A stretch of DNA of 64,000 nucleotides from Phycisphaerae bacterium (GCA_016342495.1 JAEIOG010000004.1:22957-86956); one strand, 5' to 3'. Positions 38,803 to 47,293 are shown, counted from the stretch's first letter. Made by a program: numbers and translations. Notes: generated by a model not told the origin, from the letters alone.

Positions 38803-39915
38803 ATGAAAACTCAACCTTTATACATTTTTGCTGGTGGCGGCAGTGGCGGCCATCTTTATCCTGGCCTCGCTGTTGCTAATGCTTTACAGGCAATGCAAGT
38901 TGATGCCAGAATCCTGTTTCTCTGTACCCAGCGCCAAATTGATGCTGATATTCTTGGGAATAGTGGTTTTGAGTATAAATGTCAACCGGTGATCCCTGTT
39001 CCACGAAAACCGTTCTTATGGCCTGATTTCCTGAAACGCTGGAACCAAAGTAAAAAAATTACCCGTCAATTGATTGAGCAGAACAATGTCAAAGCTATTC
39101 TTGGTTTGGGCGGTTTTGCTTCCGGTGCTGCTTTAGGGGTCGCCGCTAAGTGCAATATTTCCGCTGCCATGCTTAATCCTGACGCGGTGCCCGGCAAGGC
39201 CAACAAACATTGTGCCAAATATGTCCAGCAAATTTTCCTGCAATGGCCTTATACCGCTGATTATTTTGGTAAATATCAAAGCCGTTGCATCGTTACGGGC
39301 TGTCCGATACGGGATGGCTTTGCCCGGAAAGATGATACCAAAACTTCAATTGATATCGAACCGAATAAGAAATTATTATTAATCGTGGGTGGCTCTCTGG
39401 GTGGACGCACATTAAATAATGCTGTGGCGACCATGTTCAAAACCAACCATCAGCTAATGTCAAACGATTGGCAAATCCTCCATATAACCGGCAATAATGA
39501 CTATCAGGAGATTGTCCAAACCTATAAAGACAATAATTTAGCAATTAAAGTGGTAAATTATGTTTCAGATATGGATAAAATTCTTCCGCATGTCGATTTG
39601 GCTATCGGACGGGCTGGGGCTTCTACAGTTGCCGAACTTACCGCCTGTAGCGTGCCTGCGATATTATTGCCATACCCATTCCATAAGGATAATCATCAAA
39701 CTTTAAATGCCCAGGTTGCAACTGATTGCGGCGCGATGCAAATAGTAACCGACACCAAAGACCAGAACAAAACCGCTATCGCCTTGGCTCAAGCTTTAAT
39801 GGAAGCGATGGAACCCGAAAATCTAACCCAAATGACTCAGGCATCATCAAAACTGGCAAAACCTGATGCCGCTTATACCATAGCACAAAAATTAATCGAA
39901 CGGAGCAACAATTGA
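38803..39915 (+). CDS. murG: UDP-GlcNAc: lipid I N-acetylglucosaminyltransferase MurG
   Basis: MurG adds GlcNAc to lipid I on the inner face of the membrane to give lipid II. The 370-residue GT28 protein begins with AGGGSGGHLYPGLAVA (about 9-24), has VGGSLGGRTLNNAV (about 198-211), and the UDP-GlcNAc site GRAGASTVAELTACSVPAIL with PYPFHKDNHQTLNA. The ATG at 38803 is the only start that preserves the family N-terminus, yet no ribosome site precedes it, because a transposable-element-like repeat ends 7 bases upstream. The stop TGA overlaps the TTG start of murC. Confidence 0.95.
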   Translation: MKTQPLYIFAGGGSGGHLYPGLAVANALQAMQVDARILFLCTQRQIDADILGNSGFEYKCQPVIPVPRKPFLWPDFLKRWNQSKKITRQLIEQNNVKAILGLGGFASGAALGVAAKCNISAAMLNPDAVPGKANKHCAKYVQQIFLQWPYTADYFGKYQSRCIVTGCPIRDGFARKDDTKTSIDIEPNKKLLLIVGGSLGGRTLNNAVATMFKTNHQLMSNDWQILHITGNNDYQEIVQTYKDNNLAIKVVNYVSDMDKILPHVDLAIGRAGASTVAELTACSVPAILLPYPFHKDNHQTLNAQVATDCGAMQIVTDTKDQNKTAIALAQALMEAMEPENLTQMTQASSKLAKPDAAYTIAQKLIERSNN

Positions 39916-41282
39916 ATTATCACTTTATAGGCATCGGAGGCTGTGGCATGAGTGGCCTGGCCCAGGTTCTGGTCCAGCGGGGCCATCGGGTTACCGGGTC
40001 AGACATGCAGAGCTCAGAAGTAATCGACCGCTTAGGTCGCCGCGGTATTGATGTAAGTATTGGGCATTTTCCCGAAAATGTACCGGCAGACCTGGATACC
40101 ATCGTGATTTCAGCGGCGGTAAAGCCCGACAATCCTGAATTAAAGGCTGAAAACGCCATAAATATACCAGTTCTAAAATACGCTCAAATGCTGGGTAAGC
40201 TCACTGAAGAGTTAAAAACCATCGCGATCGCCGGGACTCATGGGAAAAGTACTACCAGCGCCTGGTTGGCCTATACTTTAAAAGCCGCCGGTAAAGATCC
40301 TTCCTTTATAATAGGTGCCGATGTCGAGCAGCTCGATGGCGGTGGCAGCGGAGCAGGCTCTGGTGAATTCCTGGTAGTAGAAGCTTGTGAATATGACAGG
40401 TCATTCTTGAATTTCAGTCCATTTATTACTACAATTCTCAATATCGAAGCCGACCATCTCGATTATTATAAGGATATCGACGATATTATGGACGCTTTCG
40501 CTGATTTTGCCAACCGGACCGCATTTGATGGACAGGTAATACATAATAATTCAGATATGTATACAAACCAGACAATATCCCGTTTTGATGGCAAAAAAGT
40601 TGGTTTTGGTGATGGGAAAGAGCATTTCCATGCCGAAAATATAGAATTCGACAAGGGTCGGGGCATTTTTGATTTATGCCGTGGGACCGAAAATACTGGT
40701 CGGGTAAAGATCAAATTGGCAGGCCAGCATAACATATATAATGGTCTGGCAGTAGCGGCGATGGGCTATGCCGCAGGGCTGACAAATCAGGAAATTGTCT
40801 TCGGATTGGAGAATTTTCTTGGCGTTGGCCGACGTATGACATATAAAGGCAAAGTAGCAGGAGTGACTGTACTGGATGACTACGCTCATCATCCTACTGA
40901 AATACAGGCGACCTTAACGGCGATTCGTGCCGCTTATGAGCCGCGCTGTTTATGGTGTGTATTCCAGCCCCATCAGTACAGCCGCACCCGATTTTTTCTG
41001 GAAGATTTCGCGATAAGCTTTGAATTTTCCGATATTGTGCTGCTTCCTGACATTTATTTTGTCCGAGACAGCGAACAATTAAAACAAGAGATTGACGCAG
41101 AGAAACTAGCTGATAAAATAAATGCTAGTGGACATTGTGCCCGATATTTGGGCGATTTTGAAAATATAATAGATTATTTGACCGACCATGTTCAGCCAGG
41201 GGATCTGGTGGTGACAATGGGTGCTGGCAATATTTGGGAAGTAGCTGATGACTTTATTTGCAGACTTGGAAAACATAGTTAA
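39912..41282 (+). CDS. murC: UDP-MurNAc: L-alanine ligase MurC
   Basis: MurC adds L-Ala, the first residue of the stem peptide, to UDP-MurNAc in the cytoplasm. The 456-residue protein begins FIGIGGCGMSGLAQVL, has the ATP loop AGTHGKSTTSAWL (about 107-119), EACEYDRSFL and the DDYAHHPTEI segment (about 319-328). The start is a TTG with GGAG 6 bases upstream and overlaps the murG stop by 4 bases, so translational coupling is likely. Its own end overlaps murB by 35 bases. Confidence 0.95.
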   Translation: MNYHFIGIGGCGMSGLAQVLVQRGHRVTGSDMQSSEVIDRLGRRGIDVSIGHFPENVPADLDTIVISAAVKPDNPELKAENAINIPVLKYAQMLGKLTEELKTIAIAGTHGKSTTSAWLAYTLKAAGKDPSFIIGADVEQLDGGGSGAGSGEFLVVEACEYDRSFLNFSPFITTILNIEADHLDYYKDIDDIMDAFADFANRTAFDGQVIHNNSDMYTNQTISRFDGKKVGFGDGKEHFHAENIEFDKGRGIFDLCRGTENTGRVKIKLAGQHNIYNGLAVAAMGYAAGLTNQEIVFGLENFLGVGRRMTYKGKVAGVTVLDDYAHHPTEIQATLTAIRAAYEPRCLWCVFQPHQYSRTRFFLEDFAISFEFSDIVLLPDIYFVRDSEQLKQEIDAEKLADKINASGHCARYLGDFENIIDYLTDHVQPGDLVVTMGAGNIWEVADDFICRLGKHS

Positions 41283-42129
41283 AAGAGATGAGCCGATGGC
41301 AGGGCATACCTGGTTTAGATTGGGCGGGCCGGCTAAGTATTATATTGAGCCTAACTCTCCGGAACAATTAAAAGAAGTGGTCAAACGCTGTCGGGATCAT
41401 GATGTCGATGTTTACGTTTTAGGCCGTGGGTCAAATTTATTGATTGCCGATGCTGGCATTGATGGCGCTGTTGTGCGTTTATCTGACCCTTGTTTCAGTA
41501 AGATTCGTTTTGATGATAATAAGGTTTATGCCGGAGCCGGTGTGAATCTAAGTACTCTTTTGACCGAATGCGCTAAAAAAGGTTTTACTGGTCTGGAATG
41601 CCTCGCTGGCATCCCCGGTTCGGTAGGCGGGGCGGTTCGGATTAATGCTGGCGGCAGCTTTGGCGATATTGGTAATGTTTGCGAGTCTGTAACTTTGATG
41701 GATAGTTCCGGTTATACTTTTACCCGCAGTAAAGGTGATATTCTTTTTGGCTATCGCACCACCAATATTCTGGCTCGGTTTGTGCTTGAAGCTGAACTGC
41801 AATTGATGTCGGATGACCCCGAACGCATTGCTAAAATGATTAAAGAAGTCTGGATGCTTAAGAAAAGCTCTCAGCCTATGAACAGCAGAAATGCTGGTTG
41901 TATTTTTAAGAATCCTCGTGCAATTTCCGCTGGTGCTTTAATCGATAAGGCTGGCCTGAAAGGCGCCCGTGTCGGTGGGGCTTGTGTCAGTCATCGTCAT
42001 GCAAACTTTATTATGGCCGAAGATGGTTGCACCGCAACTGATGTCATGCAATTGATTGAAACTGTTCAGAACAAAGTCAAAGACCGTTTTGATATTGATC
42101 TGGAGCTGGAGTTGGAAATCTGGCAATGA
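41248..42129 (+). CDS. murB: UDP-N-acetylenolpyruvoylglucosamine reductase MurB
   Basis: MurB is the FAD/NADPH enzyme that reduces the enolpyruvyl group to form UDP-MurNAc. The 293-residue protein has the FAD motif YVLGRGSNLLIAD (about 51-63), GLECLAGIPGSVGGAVRINAG in two joined parts (about 114-134), GYRTTN near 167 and the final Glu-rich ELELEIWQ. The active-site loop reads NAGCIFKNP (about 214-222) where E. coli MurB has a serine proton donor; here it is Cys. The start ATG 41248 lies inside murC with GGAAG upstream. It is the last dcw gene before the accessory insert. Confidence 0.94.
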   Translation: MTLFADLENIVKRDEPMAGHTWFRLGGPAKYYIEPNSPEQLKEVVKRCRDHDVDVYVLGRGSNLLIADAGIDGAVVRLSDPCFSKIRFDDNKVYAGAGVNLSTLLTECAKKGFTGLECLAGIPGSVGGAVRINAGGSFGDIGNVCESVTLMDSSGYTFTRSKGDILFGYRTTNILARFVLEAELQLMSDDPERIAKMIKEVWMLKKSSQPMNSRNAGCIFKNPRAISAGALIDKAGLKGARVGGACVSHRHANFIMAEDGCTATDVMQLIETVQNKVKDRFDIDLELELEIWQ

Positions 42130-42277
42130 TTGAGAGTTAGAAACTAACAGTTAAAAGTGAAAAGTTGCGGTATTTACCTGCGGTAAATGTTAGTTTTAAA
42201 ATAGGTGATATTTTAGCCAAATATATTGCTTTGTAGAATTTGCCATGCTGGTAGTGGTAGTGTTTAAAGAGGGCAAA

Positions 42278-43048
42278 ATGCAACTTGAGTTAGATTTGTC
42301 TGAAAGTGATAAATATAAAAACCAATCACAACTGATACGGGTTATAACAGAAAGATGGGTTAAATCAAACAGCTATTGTCCTTCCTGCGGCAATAAATAT
42401 CTGATGGAATTTAATAATAATCAGCCAGTTGCCGACTTTTATTGCAAAGCTTGTCATGAACAATATGAATTAAAAAGTAAAAAAGGTAGCCTAGGCAATA
42501 AAATTGTTGATGGGGCATATTCAACAATGATAAGCAGGATAAGTTCTGCAGAAAATCCTAATTTTTTCTTTCTCACTTATAATAGAAGTAATTGGCTTGT
42601 TCAAGATTTTCTGGTAATTCCAAAATATTTTTTTATTCCATCGATAATCGAAAGAAGAAAACCACTAAAGGCAACTGCAAGACGGGCCGGCTGGGTTGGA
42701 TGCAATATTCTGCTTGATAATATTCCGGTACCTGGACGTCAGTTTATTGTAAGGGATTCCATAGTTCTGCCAAAAGCTGATGTTGTCAAAAAAACAAAAC
42801 AGATGCTATTTCTTAAAGAACATAAACAAGATTCAAAAGGATGGACTATCGACATTCTTAATTGCATTGACCGTATTAAATCAGAGCGATTTTCTCTTTC
42901 CGATATTTATGCCTTTGAAGAAGAATTGAAATTAAGACATCCGAAAAATAATTATATAAAAGACAAAATCAGGCAACAATTACAATTGCTCAGAGATAAA
43001 GGGATACTTGAATTTGTGGTTAGGGGTGAGTATTGCAAGCTTTATTAA
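42278..43048 (+). CDS. dpnI: DpnI-type methyl-directed restriction endonuclease
   Basis: This 256-residue protein is a clear homologue of R.DpnI, the type IIM enzyme that cleaves GATC only when adenine-methylated. Active-site residues fall at Asp53 (VADFYC), Glu64 and Lys66 (YELKSKKG), the same positions as in DpnI, and the zinc cysteines are Cys34, Cys37 (CPSC), Cys56 and Cys59. TARRAGWVGCNI and the C-terminal winged-helix part (IKDKIRQQLQLLRDKGILEF) that reads the methylated site are also conserved. The start ATG 42278 has GAGG 5 bases upstream; an in-frame ATG at 42245 would add 11 residues. It is followed by a dpnD-like gene, as in the pneumococcal DpnI cassette. No methyltransferase is nearby, as expected for this type. 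Confidence 0.95.
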   Translation: MQLELDLSESDKYKNQSQLIRVITERWVKSNSYCPSCGNKYLMEFNNNQPVADFYCKACHEQYELKSKKGSLGNKIVDGAYSTMISRISSAENPNFFFLTYNRSNWLVQDFLVIPKYFFIPSIIERRKPLKATARRAGWVGCNILLDNIPVPGRQFIVRDSIVLPKADVVKKTKQMLFLKEHKQDSKGWTIDILNCIDRIKSERFSLSDIYAFEEELKLRHPKNNYIKDKIRQQLQLLRDKGILEFVVRGEYCKLY

Positions 43049-43062
43049 GACAGGAATATAAT

Positions 43063-43230
43063 ATGCCAAAGTATAGAATTGAAATAACAGAAACTCTCCA
43101 ACGTGTAATCGAGATTGAAGCTGGAAACCCAGATGATGCAATAGGCCAATCTCGTGATAAATACCATAATCAGGAGATTGTTTTAGATTATGTGGATTAT
43201 TGCGATACAGAGTTTGCGGTAGTGAAGTGA
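43063..43230 (+). CDS. dpnD: DpnD/PcfM-like small protein
   Basis: This 55-residue protein matches the DpnD/PcfM family layout: YRIEITETLQRVIEIEAGNP, then DDAIGQSRDKYHNQEIVLDY. DpnD is encoded after DpnI in Streptococcus pneumoniae and has no established function. The start ATG 43063 has AGGA 7 bases upstream and follows the dpnI stop by 14 bases; an upstream in-frame start at 43033 overlaps dpnI and lacks a site. The presence of this partner strengthens the DpnI call and shows that the cassette travels as a two-gene unit. Confidence 0.85.
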   Translation: MPKYRIEITETLQRVIEIEAGNPDDAIGQSRDKYHNQEIVLDYVDYCDTEFAVVK

Positions 43231-43509
43231 TATGTGATACCAAAAAAACAAAGCATGAAAATAAAAAATGTCCCCCGCGCAAGCGGAGGTCAATCAAACA
43301 TGAATTAGTGTTTTGTGCAGGAAAACTGGATTCCCGCCTGCGCGACGGGTGGCAGCGGTTAACTCGTTAACCGCTGGTAATTTCTAAATGCAGTTAATAG
43401 CGTTGCATCATAATATACCCAAAGGGTATGAATTTATTTGGCAGAGCCAACCCGAAAGCTTTGCAGTATATTAACTCATAGGCAGGCAAAACAGGAAAAC
43501 TCAATTATT
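43231..43509. repeat. Spacer with hairpins and perfect palindrome before fic
   Basis: A stem-loop CCCCCGC-GCAA-GCGGAGG at 43269-43286 has a GNRA-type loop. ATTCCCGCCTGCGCGACGGG lies at 43330-43349. CAGCGGTTAAC-TC-GTTAACCGCTG (43353-43376) is an 11-bp perfect inverted repeat. The 65-bp direct repeat flanking fic starts at 43411. No gene was seen. Confidence 0.6.
43411..43475 (+). repeat. 65-bp direct repeat, left copy, flanking fic
   Basis: Begins TAATATACCCAAAGGGTATG, includes the inverted pair ATACCC/GGGTAT, continues through GGCAGAGCCAACCCGAAAGC and ends in TTAAC. It matches the copy at 44711-44775 at 59 of 65 positions. Confidence 0.85.
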
Positions 43510-44574
43510 ATGAGTGTAGATATAATGAATACTTTAAAAATATTTTCACAAGGGATTGAGTCTATTCCGACTTCCTCTTCTTGGTATCTTACTGATTTAG
43601 GTGAAGCTTTGGGCAAGCAAAAGCTCTTTACTCGTCAAGCTCCACAAAAACTAAAAACATTAAGGGAACACGCTATTATCGAAAGTGCGGTATCGTCGAA
43701 CCGAATCGAAGGAATTGAAATTAATAAATCTCGTATTGGCACGGTGGTTTTTGGGAAATCTCTATTGAGAGATAGGAATGAGGAGGAAATTCGAGGTTAT
43801 CGTCAGGCATTGGAATTGATCCACAAGGACTCCAGCAATTTGTCAATATCTGAAAAGACTATTCTAGGATTGCACAAGCTTACCCGTGGTGATATATGGG
43901 GTGCAGGTAAATACAAAGAAAAGCAAAGTGATATAATTGAAAAATATCCCGATGGCACAGAGCGGATCAGGTTCAAAACAATCGCTCCTGATTTAGTGCC
44001 TGAATATATGGATAATACTTTGGAGCTTTGGGATGATTGTCTTAAAGAGCGATGGGTTCCTCCTTTGATTGCACTTGCAGCTTTCAATCTTGACTTTCTG
44101 TGCATTCATCCATTCAGAGATGGCAATGGCAGAGTATCGCGGCTTTTGTTTCTTTTGCAGAGCTACCATATTGGCTATGAAGTCGGAAGATATATTAGTT
44201 TAGAAAGATTGATTGAGCAAAATAAAGAACGTTATTATGAAACGCTTGAACAAAGCTCTAAAGGATGGCATGAAGGAAAACATGATCCTTGGCCATACAT
44301 CAATTATGTATTGTCAATTTTTAATTTAGCATGTAAAGAATTTGAAGAAAGAGTTGGCCGAACCGTTTCTGAAAAAGGAGCTAAGACAGCTATCATTAAA
44401 TCTTCAATTGAACACAAAAATGGGCTATTTGCAGTATCTGAATTACAACTGAACTGCCCAGATATAAGTATTGATATGATACGAACAGTATTGAAACAGC
44501 TTAAAAGTGATGGTCTTGTCGATTGCACAGGCTTAGGTCGTGGTGCAAAATGGCAAAAGACCGAAAAATGGTAA
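43510..44574 (+). CDS. Fic/DOC family protein (AMPylase type)
   Basis: Fic proteins transfer AMP (or related groups) to hydroxyl side chains of target proteins. The 354-residue protein has the catalytic motif HPFRDGNGRVSR (His near 200) and an N-terminal inhibitory motif SSNRIEG (about 62-68), the (S/T)xxxE(G/N) helix of class II Fic proteins, so it is self-inhibited in the resting state. The last ~80 residues look like a winged helix (DMIRTVLKQLKSDGLVDCTG), suggesting DNA binding or self-regulation. Start 43510 is tentative; 43525 (MNTLKIF) is possible. The frame is open back to 43438 through the flanking direct repeat, which I do not take as coding. No antitoxin gene is adjacent. Confidence 0.9.
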   Translation: MSVDIMNTLKIFSQGIESIPTSSSWYLTDLGEALGKQKLFTRQAPQKLKTLREHAIIESAVSSNRIEGIEINKSRIGTVVFGKSLLRDRNEEEIRGYRQALELIHKDSSNLSISEKTILGLHKLTRGDIWGAGKYKEKQSDIIEKYPDGTERIRFKTIAPDLVPEYMDNTLELWDDCLKERWVPPLIALAAFNLDFLCIHPFRDGNGRVSRLLFLLQSYHIGYEVGRYISLERLIEQNKERYYETLEQSSKGWHEGKHDPWPYINYVLSIFNLACKEFEERVGRTVSEKGAKTAIIKSSIEHKNGLFAVSELQLNCPDISIDMIRTVLKQLKSDGLVDCTGLGRGAKWQKTEKW

Positions 44575-44710
44575 ATAGGTAATGTAGATTTTAATTAGGT
44601 ATTAAACTGAGTAATAGGATGAGGGGAAGTGGCAAAAAAACGCACCAATGTCTAATGAAGACTGTTTAGGCGATGTTAAGCTTCCTGTGCCACTGAGAAA
44701 AATCTATAAA

Positions 44711-44775
44711 TAATATACCCAAGGGGTATGATTTTATCTGGCAGAGCCAACTCGAAAGCTTTGCAGTGTATAAAC
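44711..44775 (+). repeat. 65-bp direct repeat, right copy, flanking fic
   Basis: Begins TAATATACCCAAGGGGTATG and matches 43411-43475 at 59 of 65 positions in the same orientation, 1300 bases apart. It lies 136 bases after the fic stop codon. Confidence 0.85.
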
Positions 44776-45005
44776 TTATTTTATGAAATTTAGTCACTGT
44801 TAATAGTTTTACCTTGATTTTTTTGGCAATAATCAAGGTTAGCGGGTCGCTACCGCTCGCCGCTGTTTGTTGGTGGTATTATGACACAGCCGCCGTTGCG
44901 AGAATGACATAATGAATTAGATGCGGTAGTTCTGGACAATTTTGATTGTCCCTTGGGCGCCATTAAAGTGATGATGGTATAGAAAAGTTGTTTTTGATTT
45001 TTATG

Positions 45006-45028
45006 CCCCCGTTTTTTCGGGGGTTTTT
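45006..45028 (+). terminator. Rho-independent terminator just before GH31
   Basis: CCCCCG and CGGGGG form a 6-bp stem with a six-T loop and a T tract. It ends 27 bases before the GH31 start codon, leaving no room for a promoter behind it, so it either stops upstream transcripts or works as an attenuator in the GH31 leader. Confidence 0.85.
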
Positions 45029-45055
45029 AATGTGCATAAATGAAAGGATTGTTTT

Positions 45056-47218
45056 ATGAGAAGGTTGGCTGGTTTTATAGTTTTAGTTTTACTTGCAAAT
45101 ATTACAATCGCTGGGACTAACCCATCGATAAAGGCAATGCCAACTTTACAATTCAAAGAGGTGGCCAACGGCGTATGGTCGGCAAAGTTTGGCGATGTTA
45201 AGGACAAAGGCTATCTTGAATATGCAGCCAACGCTCCTCAGCTTGATTCGCTGGCTAAACTTTCTAAACAGTCTTTTCCGCTGGATGCCGCTGAAATTCG
45301 CGGTATTGTCAGTAATGACCGTTCTGTTATCCGGGTGCCATTGACACCAACGGAAAAGCTCTATGGTTTTGGACTGCAATTTCAGGGTATGAATCGTCGG
45401 GGCGGGATATATCATCTGCGGGTTGACCATTATAGTACAGGTACCAGCCGTCTTCATGCCCCGGTGCCGTTTTATATATCAAGCGAAGGCTATGGCGTTT
45501 TCTTTAATTGTCCCAAATTTATGTCGGTTTATGCCGGCGTGGGCAATCGTCATGACAGTGTGAATTTTCCTGAACCAAAAGATCGCAATGCCGGGCGTGG
45601 CTGGTCGGCGCAACCGATTTCTGATGCGGTAGAAGCTTCCTCTTATGCTGATGGCATGGAGGTTATCGTTTTTGCCGGGCCAACAATGCTCGAAGTTATT
45701 CAGCGTTATAATCTATATTGCGGGGGCGGGTGTTTGCCACCTAAGTGGGGGCTGGGTTTCTGGCATCGGATGCCAACGTTGGCTAGCGATGAATCAGTCT
45801 TGAAAGATGTCGAGGATTTCAAAACTAAAAATTTCCCACTGGAAGTTATTGGTCTGGAACCCGGTTGGCACAGTAAATCTTATCCCTGTACATTCAGTTG
45901 GGATAAAAGTCGTTTTCCTGACCCCGCGGGATTCCATGAGAAGCTAACAGAAAAGGGTTTGCATACCAATTTATGGCTTAATCCTTATCTGTCATCAGAA
46001 AGCCCGATGTATAAAGATATGCTCCCTTATTGCGGTTCGCATACTGTCTGGCTGGGGGTGGTGCCGGATTATACTATTGAGGCGGCACAGAAGATTCTGA
46101 CTGCTCAACATGAAAAGGAACATATTTCGGTTGGTGTTTCTGGTTATAAAATTGATGAAATTGATGGCTATGATAATTGGCTTTGGCCCGATCATGCGAT
46201 TTTTCCATCGGGCAATTCTGCTGAATACATGCGTCAAACTTATGGACTGCAATGTCAAAAACTTTATTATGATATGTTCCGCAAAAATAATCAGCGAACA
46301 TTTAGCCAGGTTCGCGGTTCAAATGCCGGGGCATCGGCTTATCCGTTTGCTATCTATACCGATCATTATGATCATAAAGGTTTTGTCGGGGCGATGGCTA
46401 ATGCTTCGCTGGCTGGGGTTATCTATACCCCGGAAATTCGTTCTGCCGGTTCTGCCGAAGAATGGCTCAAACGTATGCAAACGGTATGTTTTTCGCCAAT
46501 GGTTCAGCTGAATGGCTGGGCGTCGAAAACCAAGCCATGGTCTTTTGATTCTGTTACCGATGAAGTTCGAGATGTGATTCAACTACGTATGCAAATGATG
46601 CCATATTTTTATAATGCCTATGCTGACTATCAGCGTAAGGGGATACCGCCGGTTCGGGCTATGGTGCTGCAGCCGGGCTATCTGGATAATCAGCAAATTA
46701 TTAATGGCACGCTTGATGGCGAGAAAAACCCTTATGCGATGGCCATCAAAAAAGATGTTGTCGATCAATATATGTTTGGCGATTGCCTGCTGGTGGCTCC
46801 ATTATTTACCGGTCAAAAATCTCGTCAGGTAATTCTGCCGGAAGGCAAATGGTATGATTTTTATACAGGTAAACTGGTTGGCGAAAGTGAAATTGTCACA
46901 GTTGCCCCACCAATTGAACAGATTCCGCTTTTTGTCAAAGATGGAGGTATTATCCCCATGTTTGCCAAACCGGTTAATAATATCACAACGATGACAGGCG
47001 ATATTGAGCTGGAGATTCGTCATTATGGCAAGAAGCCATCAATGCTGGAACTCTATGATGATGATGGTCAGACTTTTAATTATCAAAAAGATCAATATGC
47101 GATAATAAAACTGCAGGCAGAATTTATCGCCGGTCAATTTCAGGGCACCGAAAAGATAATCAAGGATACCTATAAAACCAAATACAATAAATTCACCTGG
47201 AATTTTATGACTAAATAA
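45056..47218 (+). CDS. Secreted GH31 family glycoside hydrolase
   Basis: GH31 enzymes include alpha-glucosidases, alpha-xylosidases and alpha-galactosidases acting by retention. The 720-residue protein has a signal peptide (about 1-19), an N-terminal beta-sandwich with LYGFGLQFQGMNRRGG (about 102-117), a TIM barrel with GYKIDEIDGYD (nucleophile Asp near 366) and the acid/base region RGSNAGASAYPFAIYTDHYDH, followed by the C-terminal sandwich with LLVAPLFTGQKSRQVILPEGKWYD. AAAGGA lies upstream of the ATG. It sits between fic and ddl, so it is part of the insert in the dcw cluster; its carbohydrate role has no link to the cell-wall genes. Confidence 0.92.
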   Translation: MRRLAGFIVLVLLANITIAGTNPSIKAMPTLQFKEVANGVWSAKFGDVKDKGYLEYAANAPQLDSLAKLSKQSFPLDAAEIRGIVSNDRSVIRVPLTPTEKLYGFGLQFQGMNRRGGIYHLRVDHYSTGTSRLHAPVPFYISSEGYGVFFNCPKFMSVYAGVGNRHDSVNFPEPKDRNAGRGWSAQPISDAVEASSYADGMEVIVFAGPTMLEVIQRYNLYCGGGCLPPKWGLGFWHRMPTLASDESVLKDVEDFKTKNFPLEVIGLEPGWHSKSYPCTFSWDKSRFPDPAGFHEKLTEKGLHTNLWLNPYLSSESPMYKDMLPYCGSHTVWLGVVPDYTIEAAQKILTAQHEKEHISVGVSGYKIDEIDGYDNWLWPDHAIFPSGNSAEYMRQTYGLQCQKLYYDMFRKNNQRTFSQVRGSNAGASAYPFAIYTDHYDHKGFVGAMANASLAGVIYTPEIRSAGSAEEWLKRMQTVCFSPMVQLNGWASKTKPWSFDSVTDEVRDVIQLRMQMMPYFYNAYADYQRKGIPPVRAMVLQPGYLDNQQIINGTLDGEKNPYAMAIKKDVVDQYMFGDCLLVAPLFTGQKSRQVILPEGKWYDFYTGKLVGESEIVTVAPPIEQIPLFVKDGGIIPMFAKPVNNITTMTGDIELEIRHYGKKPSMLELYDDDGQTFNYQKDQYAIIKLQAEFIAGQFQGTEKIIKDTYKTKYNKFTWNFMTK

Positions 47219-47293
47219 ATCAAATTGAGCGATTGACGTTTGGTGTACCGTCGTGTCGCTGGCGTTCCACGTTATATGTTATGGGTAAATAAT

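Larger units (their letters stand above)
44575..45055. other. Leader region of the GH31 gene with repeats and hairpins
   Basis: It contains the right copy of the fic-flanking repeat (44711-44775), a CCTTGATT/AATCAAGG hairpin (44812-44838) that recurs at 49545-49569, a piece related to the MITE-like element (CGCTACCGCTCGCCGCTGTT, about 44848-44867), and GGACAAT-TTTG-ATTGTCC at 44934-44951. No gene was seen. Confidence 0.5.

Noticed and set aside
43438..43509. 24-residue N-terminal extension of Fic
   Set aside because: It translates the direct repeat and starts with TTG without a ribosome site.
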